Positions 21,557 through 29,953 of a DNA stretch of 42,895 nucleotides are shown here, piece by piece (the first letter of the stretch is position 1; each line of letters begins with the position of its first letter). The notes beneath the pieces are model-generated. The model did no database searches, was not told the origin of the DNA, and was given only the letters and a program-made list of their open reading frames with translations. This stretch comes from Sphingobacteriales bacterium. Its GTDB lineage: Bacteria; Bacteroidota; Bacteroidia; Chitinophagales; Chitinophagaceae. The position numbers were made by a program, and so were the translations under genes. Location of the stretch: positions 1 to 42,895 of the forward strand of contig JAHEEX010000005.1 in NCBI GenBank assembly GCA_024640465.1, in the 5' to 3' direction.

Positions 21557-21582
21557 AGCTATAATATATCAGCAATGAATTC

Positions 21583-22194
21583 TTATTTGACTTCCTGAGG
21601 CTTAACCTCGTTCATCTCCAAATTGATCTGGATGTCTACATCTTTCCCAACAACCAATCCGCCTGCTTCTGTTGCACGGTCCCATTTAAGGTTATAATCG
21701 AAACGATTGATCGTGGTTTTTGCCTTAAAGCCTGATTTTCTGCCCTTACCTGCATTAACGGTACCGCCATAACTAACATCAAAAACAACCGGTTTTGTAA
21801 TGTCCCTGATGGTAAGGTTACCACTTAACTGGTATTTATTATTTCCCAGGGGTTTAAATGAAGTACTTGAAAACTTCATTGTAGGGAATTGTGTAGCATT
21901 AAAGAAATCTTCACTTTTCAGGTGTTTGTCCCTGTTTTCATTTTCTGTATTAATGGAATTAATATCCACCTGAAAACTGATTGTTGCATCTGAAAAATCA
22001 GGCTTTGTATGTTCCACATTACCTTCAAAAATTTTGAACGTTCCTTCAACTTCAGAAACGGTCATATGCGTTACCGTGAATTTTACATTGGAATGGCTTT
22101 TATCAACCGTCCACTTAGTTCCCTGGGCCAATAATTGTACCGAAATAAACATAAATGCCATTACTGATAGAAGAGAAAATAACTTTTTTTGCAT
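21583..22194 (-). CDS. YceI family protein
   Basis: 203 aa; signal peptide; TKWTVDKSHSNVKFTVTHMTVSEVEGTFKIFEGNV; INRFDYNLKWD. Confidence 0.93.
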   Translation of the reverse strand: MQKKLFSLLSVMAFMFISVQLLAQGTKWTVDKSHSNVKFTVTHMTVSEVEGTFKIFEGNVEHTKPDFSDATISFQVDINSINTENENRDKHLKSEDFFNATQFPTMKFSSTSFKPLGNNKYQLSGNLTIRDITKPVVFDVSYGGTVNAGKGRKSGFKAKTTINRFDYNLKWDRATEAGGLVVGKDVDIQINLEMNEVKPQEVK

Positions 22195-22318
22195 ATTGGT
22201 AAATTTTAATGTTTAAACACTAAATTAAAGTTTTTTGTCTAATCAATATGTTAAAACATGTTTTTTTTGATCAGGAGTAGTTTTTTAAGATGCTGATCCA
22301 CCCGGTTAACTTTCGCCA

Positions 22319-22376
22319 CAGGTAAAACATTTTTTAGCATAGTTAGTTTTATCGCTAAATTTCAACCCTTAAATTG
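22319..22376 (+). promoter_or_regulatory. upstream element shared with 29883-29936
   Basis: caggtaaaacattttttagcat...gctaaatttcaacccttaaatt closely matches caggtaaaaccttttttcagcat...gcttaaattcatcccttacatt. Confidence 0.5.
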
Positions 22377-22384
22377 GATTACGC

Positions 22385-25300
22385 ATGGAGAGTAAACGCC
22401 TTTTACCCTATTCAATCATTTTGATATTTTTCGTTCAGTTTTCCGTATTCCCTGTTTCAGCGCAGAAAGTGGGACTTTCACAATTTGCCAAATGGAAGCC
22501 CCGGAACCTGGGTCCATCCGGAATGAGTGGCCGGATTACGGCTATTGATGCAGTTGTTGATGATCCCAAAACTGTTTACCTCGGCGCTGCTTCCGGGGTG
22601 TCTGGAAAACCATTAATGGAGGAGCGGCCTGGACCTCAGTATTTGACGAACAGCCCATCCTGAATATCGGGTCAATAGCTATTCAGCAGAATAATCCTTC
22701 TGTTGTTTGGGTGGGTACAGGTGAAGGGAATCCCCGTAATTCGATCAGCCTCGGGGAAGGCATTTTTAAATCCCTGGATGGGGGAAAGACATGGAAAAGA
22801 ATGGGCCTCGAGAAAACCCGGAATATACACCGGCTTATCATCGACCCGCAACAGCCTCAAACTGTATATGCCGGTGCCATTGGAAACCCATATGCAGAAC
22901 ATCCGGAAAGGGGTGTTTTTAAAACCACCGATGGCGGAGAAACATGGAATAAAATCCTCTTTACCAATGATACTTCCGGTGTGGCGGACATGATCATGGA
23001 TCCTTCCAATCCCAATAAATTATTTGTGGCCATGTGGCAGCACCGTCGCACTCCCTGGAGTTTAAGCAGTGGTGGTCCCGGCAGTGGATTATACATGACC
23101 CTCGATGGCGGAAAAAACTGGAAGAAACTGGGCAAGGCCGAAGGACTTCCAGATGGGAATCTTGGTCGCATTGGTCTGGCCATATCCCGCAGCAATCCTA
23201 ACCGGGTCTATGCTCTGGTGGAAGCCACCAAGAATGGATTATATAGAAGCGACGATGGCGGCTACACCTGGGAACTGGTAAACAGCGATCCCCAATGGGT
23301 TTCCAACCGTCCTTTCTATTTCCAGGATATTGCCTGCGACCCTGAAAATGAAAACCGGTTATGGCTCATTTACCAGATGATATCTGCCAGTGAAGATGGT
23401 GGGAAAAATTTCAAAGTGGTGATCCCCTATAACGGCATCCACCCCGATCACCATGCATTCTGGATCAACCCCAAAAACGGCAGTCATATTATTGATGGTA
23501 ACGACGGTGGCATTGGTGTTACTCAGGACCGCGGAAAGACCTGGCTTTTTGATGAGAAAATTCCTGTAGGGCAGTTTTATCACATCAATGTTGATAACGA
23601 AACGCCATATAATGTGATGGGTGGGATGCAGGACAATGGAAGCTGGAGAGGGCCCGGATATACCTGGATGGATGGCGGCATTAAAAATTATTATTTCGAA
23701 AACCTCTGGGGAGGCGATGGTTTTGATGTGATGCCCGATCAGGAAGATGCCAGTTGGGTATATGCCATGAGCCAGGGGGGATCTGTTGGTAGGTACAATG
23801 TGAAAACAGGGGAAACCTGGTTCATAAGGCCTCCGGAAACTGACCTTAAAACCCGTTTGCGTTTTAACTGGAATGCAGCGATGGCACAGGACCCATTTGA
23901 AAAATCTACCATTTATTATGGCAGTCAGTTTTTGCATAAAAGCTCCAATAAAGGAGCCAGTTGGGAAACCATTTCACCAGACCTCACCACAAATGATACA
24001 GTTAAAACGGATCAAAAAAATAACGGGGGTATTTCTGTTGATATTACCGGCGCAGAAAATTATTGCACTATCCTGACCATTGCTCCATCTCAAAAAGAAA
24101 GAGGGGTGATATGGGTTGGTACTGATGATGGGAATGTACAACTCACTCGTGATGGTGGAAAAACGTGGACCAGTTTTAGGGGCAGGATTACCGGTATGCC
24201 TTTGGGTGGATGGATACCACAGATTCAAACTTCAAGGTATAATGCCGGAGAAGCGTTTGTGGTTTGTAATGATTACCGCCGGGGTGATTTCAAACCCTAT
24301 ATTTTCAGGACGACTGATTATGGCAAAACCTGGAGCAGGATGATCGATGAGAAAAAAGTTACGGGTTATGCCTTATGCGTTATACAGGACCCTGCAGAAC
24401 CAAATCTGATCTTTGTGGGAACAGAACAGGGCTTATGGGTTAGCCTGGATAATGGCGTTTCTTTTGAACAATGGAAAAATGGCTATCCTTCTGTATCCAC
24501 ATACGACATGGCCATACAGGAACGCGAGGCCGACCTGGCCATTGCTTCTTTTGGCCGGGCTTTATGGATCCTCGATGATATCAGGCCATTAAGAAAGCTA
24601 GCTGCAAACAAAGGCCAGCTGAACAAACCAATACAATTATTCACTGCACCCGATGCGATACAAGCGCAATATCGCAATGCCCCTGGTTATGAATGGAGCA
24701 CCTGGGGTATTTGGGATGCTGATAACAAACCACGCGGTGCTTCTGTATCATATTTCATTCAACCGGTAAAAAAAGACACTTCAAAAAATGCAAAAGCAGA
24801 TAGTGCATTCGTAAAGATTTATAATGAACAAGGTGCATTGATCAGAAACCTTAAATGGAAAGCAGATACAGGGTTTAACCGAAACGTATGGCGGATGGAC
24901 GAAAGGGGATTTCGATCCCCAGGCTCCCCCAAACCAAAACCCGGAGATCCGGAACCAGGCGGGCAGCAGGTTCTTCCCGGAACATATAAACTGGTAATGG
25001 AATATCAGCAGGCAAAAGATTCAACCCTGATTACCATAAAAGATGATCCCAGGTTGGGCAACAGGAATTCGGTTAGAATAGCACAAAGCCAGATGCGTGA
25101 AAGATTGCGAAAAAGCTCAGACCAGTTGACTGTCAGGATGGATCAATTGACGGAAGCGGAAGAGGCTTGCAAAAAAGTAGAAGCACATTACAAAGATATT
25201 ACAGGCGCAACTGCTGATTCAATAAGGAAGGAAACCAAGGTCATGCAGGATTCCATTAAAGCCATCCGTGAATTCATCAGTGGAAAAACGCAAACCAGGC

Positions 25301-25530
25301 AGGGATACGGACAGGTGCCACAAATAACTGTGATGAACCAATTGCAAGAGGCCAATCAATCCATTGGTTCCAAGCCAATTGCACCAGGAGCACAGGAAGA
25401 ATTACAAGTTGCACAGGCGGAACAATTAATTGCGGCAGCTGTTGGGCGTATAGATCGTTTTATGACAGGACCATGGGCATCTTACCGAACAAAAGTGGAA
25501 GGTAGTAAACAAAGTTTTTTTAAGGAGTAG
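22385..25530 (+). pseudogene. sortilin/VPS10-like BNR-repeat (glycosyl hydrolase-like) secreted protein, interrupted by a single -1 frameshift at ~22594-22597
   Basis: 92-aa ORF 22385..22663 and 939-aa ORF 22711..25530 are two parts of one protein. Adding one G to the GGGG run restores ...GAASGGVWKTINGGAAWTSVFDEQPILNIGSIAIQQNNPSVVWVGTGEGNPRNS.... Multiple SxDGGxTW-type Asp-box repeats. Confidence 0.85.
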
Positions 25531-25551
25531 GCCGATCGTAATGACTTATTT

Positions 25552-25593
25552 AAATCTCCCTGCCGAATGGATGCGACAGGGAGATTTTATTTT
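25552..25593 (+). terminator. intrinsic terminator downstream of the sortilin-like gene
   Basis: aaatctccctg (25552-25562) / cagggagattt (25577-25587), 11-bp perfect stem followed by T-rich tattttac. Confidence 0.75.
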
Positions 25594-25666
25594 ACCGCTC
25601 TTGTATTTGTACGCTTCAGTGTAAAATAAAGATGGTTTTATAAGCCCACCTGCTTACTTTTGTTCC

Positions 25667-26977
25667 ATGGAAAAGGTTGAAGAACAAACCCTGAGCGAAG
25701 CACCAATTATGCAAAATAATCCCATTCTATCTCAACTTTCCGCTACCCTCATCGGATCAGAAATTGTCCGCATGAATGGAGAGATCAAAGAAAAAATGAA
25801 AAGTGGCGAGAAGATTTTTAATTATACCATCGGAGATTTTGATCCTGCTCTTTTTGCGATCCCCATCGAGCTGGAAGAAGAAATAATTTATGCTTACCGG
25901 AAACATTTTACCAACTATCCTGCGGGAGAAGGTGAGGCCGAACTAAGAAGTTCGATAGCGCGATTTATGTTGGAAAGAGAAGGCCTTGAATACGGTCTTG
26001 ATGAAATTCTGATTGCGTCCGGAGGCCGGCCACTTATTTACACTATCTACCGCGCCATTGCAGATAAGGGCGAAAAAATTATCTATTCGGTTCCTTCCTG
26101 GAACAACAATCATTATGTTCATTTTGTAGAAGGCGAACACTGTGCCCTCGAAACGAGTGCAGAAAATAATTTTATGCCAACAGCAGAGGAGATACGCCCG
26201 CACCTGGATGGAGCCGTTCTGCTGGCTCTTTGTTCACCACTTAATCCAACCGGCACAACTTTTTCCAAAGAGCAGCTTGAAGCTATCTGCGATATGGTCA
26301 TTGAGGAAAACAATCGCCGGCCTGCCAATGCTAAAAAATTATTCATCCTCTATGATCAGATTTACTGGCAACTCACATTTGGACAAACCGAACATTTTAA
26401 TCCGGTCTCGCTTCGCCCCCAACTGAAAGACTATACTATTTTTGTTGATGGCATCAGTAAATGTTTTGCTGCTACAGGCGTTAGGGTGGGATGGTCGATG
26501 GGGCCAAAACAGGTCATTGGAAAAATGAAAGCCATTCTTTCCCACCTCGGTGCATGGAGCCCTTTACCGGAACAAAAAGCAACGGCCAAGTACCTCATGC
26601 AGAAAGGATCGGTGGACCAATACCTGAAAATTTTTAAAGCCGGTTTAAACGAACGGCTGCAAAAAATTTATACCGGATTTCAGCAACTGAAAAAAGAAGG
26701 ATATCCCGTTGATGCAATTGTTCCACAGGCAGCAATCTATCTCACCGTCAAAATCGATTTAGTCGGAAAGAAAACAACGGATGGTCAGTTACTAGCAAAA
26801 CAGGCAGATGTTACCGCCTATATTTTGAACGAAGCCAAACTGGCTATCGTCCCGTTTCATGCATTTGGCGCGGATAAGACATCTCCCTGGTACCGGCTTA
26901 GTGTTGGCACGGTAAAAATTCAGGAGATTAATGAAATGTTCCAAAAGCTGAAAGAGGCATTGAAAAAGCTGGAGTAG
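25667..26977 (+). CDS. PLP-dependent class I/II aminotransferase
   Basis: 436 aa; IASGGRPLIYTIYRAI, LCSPLNPTGTTFSKEQL, ILYDQIYWQLTF, VDGISKCFAATGVRVGW (Lys region). A TAnnTTTG motif at 25655-25662 suggests initiation may really be at a downstream Met (about 25709). Confidence 0.9.
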   Translation: MEKVEEQTLSEAPIMQNNPILSQLSATLIGSEIVRMNGEIKEKMKSGEKIFNYTIGDFDPALFAIPIELEEEIIYAYRKHFTNYPAGEGEAELRSSIARFMLEREGLEYGLDEILIASGGRPLIYTIYRAIADKGEKIIYSVPSWNNNHYVHFVEGEHCALETSAENNFMPTAEEIRPHLDGAVLLALCSPLNPTGTTFSKEQLEAICDMVIEENNRRPANAKKLFILYDQIYWQLTFGQTEHFNPVSLRPQLKDYTIFVDGISKCFAATGVRVGWSMGPKQVIGKMKAILSHLGAWSPLPEQKATAKYLMQKGSVDQYLKIFKAGLNERLQKIYTGFQQLKKEGYPVDAIVPQAAIYLTVKIDLVGKKTTDGQLLAKQADVTAYILNEAKLAIVPFHAFGADKTSPWYRLSVGTVKIQEINEMFQKLKEALKKLE

Positions 26978-27012
26978 TAATGCAGTGCAAAAAGTTGTGA
27001 AGAAGCAACTAG

Positions 27013-27172
27013 TCCTCCCCCTAAAACCTGAGTAAGTATTAAGCTCGAAATTCACCCCCGCCAGCGGGGGACAATACTTCTCCAAAAATTTCATGTAATG
27101 AAGGGCTGTTATGTCCCCCTCTGGAGGGGGAAACCCGCATAAGCATTGAACTGTAGTGCTTTAGGGGGAGGA
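27013..27172. repeat. ~160-bp multi-armed palindromic intergenic element (MITE-like)
   Basis: Perfect 13-bp terminal inverted repeats tcctccccctaaa (27013-27025) / tttagggggagga (27160-27172). Inner arms: gag-t-aagtatt/aatacttctc capped by cccccg-ccag-cggggg (27055-27070), and tccccct-ctgg-aggggga (27114-27131). Confidence 0.75.
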
Positions 27173-27234
27173 AGATCCTCCCTTTCAGTAAATTTTTTTA
27201 AGGATGAGTCATTAAGACTTTGAGAACATAGCAC

Positions 27235-27265
27235 AAAAAAAGCCATCTCTTTTTTAGAGACAGCT
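27235..27265 (-). terminator. intrinsic terminator for the leftward 82-aa/lipoprotein genes
   Basis: On the minus strand: agctgtctct-aaaaa-agagatggct (10-bp stem with two G-U pairs) followed by TTTTTTT. Confidence 0.75.
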
Positions 27266-27290
27266 TCTTTGAATTTTATAATTAGGGAAC

Positions 27291-27539
27291 TTAATTCATA
27301 TTAAACAAAAAGACAAAAGGCTTCAGCTCTTTTTCCTTGATTGCCTGAAGTACCGTTTTTCGTTCATGATAGATCCGGTATTTATTGAGATCAATCAATT
27401 CATGTGACACACTGATATTGTCAAATGACTCAACATCAAATAACATTTTATTCAGGCGTTCCACTTCACGCTCAATGGCATGTTCGCTCATTGATTCGTC
27501 TTTTAGTAATACCAGCAGGTCTCTGTTGGGACTCTTCAT
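27291..27539 (-). CDS. small hypothetical protein (82 aa)
   Basis: ORF MKSPNRDLLVLLKDESMSEHAIEREVERLNKMLFDVESFDNISVSHELIDLNKYRIYHERKTVLQAIKEKELKPFVFLFNMN; followed by a minus-strand terminator. Confidence 0.7.
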   Translation of the reverse strand: MKSPNRDLLVLLKDESMSEHAIEREVERLNKMLFDVESFDNISVSHELIDLNKYRIYHERKTVLQAIKEKELKPFVFLFNMN

Positions 27540-27554
27540 ATTAATAGGATTTAG

Positions 27555-27689
27555 CTAATAACCAACCATGCCTTTCTTATTTGGACATCCGCAGTTTTTA
27601 TTGAAAGCACCTTTAGACGAACTGCAGGATGAACCGATAAGCGTTATAACAATTAACAGAAAAAAAATATTTAAGTTCAGTTTTTTCAT
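27555..27689 (-). CDS. 44-aa putative lipoprotein, not in the ORF track
   Basis: Manual translation: MKKLNLNIFFLLIVITLIGSSCSSSKGAFNKNCGCPNKKGMVGY*; lipobox-like IGSSC and a Cys-rich tail; ATG at 27687-27689, stop at 27555-27557. Confidence 0.75.
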   Translation of the reverse strand: MKKLNLNIFFLLIVITLIGSSCSSSKGAFNKNCGCPNKKGMVGY

Positions 27690-27736
27690 GGATCTTGATC
27701 TGTAAAGTAAACATTTTTATAAACAGAGTAAAATAA

Positions 27737-28867
27737 TTGCCCGATTTTTGGATAAATCTTAAAAGAATCAGTAAAAATACCCCAATAATAGGGCCTAAAT
27801 ACCGTAAATTCCTCATTTCCCCGCTTGATTGGGGCCTGGGTCATGCTACCCGGATTATACCCATAATCCATTATTTGCAGCAACTAGAGTGCCAGATTTG
27901 GATTGCATGCTCCGGCCCGACCGAAAAGGTCTTAAAAGAATCTTTTCCGGATATTCCCTTTTTGAAACTGGAAGGTTACGGGGTAAAATACCCTTATGAT
28001 AAACGCCATTTCGGCTGGAAAATTCTCAGTCAGTTTCCCCGGATCAAGTCTGCCGTAAAAGCAGAACATCTTTGGCTGGCGAAAAACCAGGCTATCTATC
28101 AATGGGATGTAGTTATAAGTGATAACAGATATGGATTGTTCCATCATCAACTGGAATCGGTAATCATCACACACCAGGTGAATATAAAAACGGGTATGGG
28201 GAACTGGGCCGACAAGATCGTTTGTTGGGTAAATCGTTATTACATCAAAAAATTTGATCGATGCTGGATCCCTGATCAACGTGGCAGCATTAACCTTGCA
28301 GGCGAACTATCTCATGGAACAATACCAGCGAACGCCATTTATATTGGACCCTTGTCCAGGTTTACAGATTCAAATAAATCCGATGCTGGTTACCTGCTGA
28401 TTTTATTATCCGGCCCGGAACCACAACGCAGCCTGCTGGAACAAATTATATCAGCACAATTGCTTGGGTATGATGGCCCTGTAAAAATTATTCGGGGCCT
28501 GCCTGCAGAAAATGCAAAACCAGAAAACACAGCAGCTATCGAATGGTTTAACCATTTACCGGCAACTGCATTACAGGGTATGATCGAAAAGGCGGCATTA
28601 GTAATCTGCAGATCTGGTTATTCTACTGTGATGGACCTGGTGAGGGTACAAAAAAAAGCCATCCTGATCCCAACACCCGGACAGGCGGAACAGGAATACC
28701 TGGCAGCTTACCTCATGCAACAGGGCATATATTTAAGTGTGGCGCAATCCGCTTTCGACTTGCAAAATGATCTGGAAAAAGCAGCACAATTTTCATCCAA
28801 GATTCCTTGGCTGGAATATGATGCGTTTAAGGAAGTGGTTCGCAAATTTGTTTATGGTCAAAAATGA
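27737..28867 (+). CDS. glycosyltransferase family protein (MurG/GT28-like)
   Basis: 376 aa; FLISPLDWGLGHATRIIPIIHYL, VVISDNRYGLFH, LILLSGPEPQRSLLE, ALVICRSGYSTVMDLVRVQKKAILIPTPGQAEQEYLA. TTG start in the ORF track; true start uncertain. Confidence 0.88.
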   Translation: MPDFWINLKRISKNTPIIGPKYRKFLISPLDWGLGHATRIIPIIHYLQQLECQIWIACSGPTEKVLKESFPDIPFLKLEGYGVKYPYDKRHFGWKILSQFPRIKSAVKAEHLWLAKNQAIYQWDVVISDNRYGLFHHQLESVIITHQVNIKTGMGNWADKIVCWVNRYYIKKFDRCWIPDQRGSINLAGELSHGTIPANAIYIGPLSRFTDSNKSDAGYLLILLSGPEPQRSLLEQIISAQLLGYDGPVKIIRGLPAENAKPENTAAIEWFNHLPATALQGMIEKAALVICRSGYSTVMDLVRVQKKAILIPTPGQAEQEYLAAYLMQQGIYLSVAQSAFDLQNDLEKAAQFSSKIPWLEYDAFKEVVRKFVYGQK

Positions 28868-28887
28868 AAGTAAATAGCTGAATAAAA

Positions 28888-29778
28888 TTGCAAACAAAAA
28901 CTAAAGCACACCTGGCGGTTCTTGGCGCTAACCTGATATTCGGTGTGAATTTCAGTGTGGTAAAATATATTACGCCCGCACTCATTAAGCCATTTGGGTT
29001 GAACGTAGTGAGGGTTGTGGTAACTACCGCTTTGTTCTGGTTGATGCTTATGTTTGAGAAACCCGAAAAACAAATCCAAAAAAAGGACCTGCCTTTGTTT
29101 TTGCTTTGTGGACTAACGGGCGTAGCCATCAATCAATTGCTTTTCATTAAGGGCCTGTCCATGACTTTTTCCACACACGGAGCCTTATTGATGTTGTGTA
29201 CACCCATCATGATCACTATTGCCGCTTTATTTTTCCTGAAAGAAAGGCTTACCCTGGGCAGATTGGGTGGATTACTTTTAGGGATTGGCGGAGCCACCAT
29301 GCTTATACTCTCCAAGGAGAAAAGTGGAAGCGGATCAAATGTTTTACTGGGCGATATTTTCATCATCATCAATGCCATATCCTATTCATTTTATTTTGTG
29401 TTGGTAAAGCCACTGATCCTGAAATATTCCCCGCTGCAGGTGATCACCTGGGTGTTTACTATGGGTGCGGTTTTTATCATCCCGGTGGGTTTGCAGGAAT
29501 GTATTTCTGCGCCTTGGGATACATTTACCATGATTGATTTTTCCGCCATAGCTTTTGTGGTTTTGGGCGCAACCTTTCTCGCTTATCTGTTCAATATTTA
29601 CGGGTTGCATCACCTTAATGCATCTGCCACAGGGTCATATATTTACCTTCAACCTATTTTTGCCACAGTGGTTGCGATGATATTCCTGCATGAACCCTTC
29701 AGTTGGATCAAAGCGTTGTCTGCAGTGATGATCTTTGCGGGGGTGTTCCTGGTGAATTTAAAACGACAAAGTAATTAA
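28888..29778 (+). CDS. EamA/DMT superfamily transporter
   Basis: 296 aa, about 10 TM helices, two EamA repeats; TTG start with an in-frame TGA just upstream. Confidence 0.9.
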   Translation: MQTKTKAHLAVLGANLIFGVNFSVVKYITPALIKPFGLNVVRVVVTTALFWLMLMFEKPEKQIQKKDLPLFLLCGLTGVAINQLLFIKGLSMTFSTHGALLMLCTPIMITIAALFFLKERLTLGRLGGLLLGIGGATMLILSKEKSGSGSNVLLGDIFIIINAISYSFYFVLVKPLILKYSPLQVITWVFTMGAVFIIPVGLQECISAPWDTFTMIDFSAIAFVVLGATFLAYLFNIYGLHHLNASATGSYIYLQPIFATVVAMIFLHEPFSWIKALSAVMIFAGVFLVNLKRQSN

Positions 29779-29882
29779 GAAACTTTGCTTCGGTTCTTAT
29801 CCAGCCTGAACATTTCATTTATTAATGAAGTGAGGTATTTTTTCAACCCTTAATGAGGACACATAATTTTATATTTCTTCCG

Positions 29883-29936
29883 CAGGTAAAACCTTTTTTC
29901 AGCATCCCAATATTTGGCTTAAATTCATCCCTTACA
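29883..29936 (+). promoter_or_regulatory. upstream element shared with 22319-22376
   Basis: caggtaaaaccttttttcagcat cccaatatttg gcttaaattcatcccttacatt; see the other copy. Confidence 0.5.
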
Positions 29937-29953
29937 TTAAAGAAATAACTGAC

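Noticed and set aside
23359-23937. 192-aa minus-strand ORF within the sortilin-like gene
   Set aside because: Antisense to a recognisable BNR-repeat protein, low-complexity translation, no domain.
25655-25662. TACTTTTG -7-like motif before the aminotransferase (also at 20890-20897 and 36560-36567)
   Set aside because: Match the -7 consensus but I could not see a convincing TTTG at the expected upstream distance, so they were not listed as promoters.
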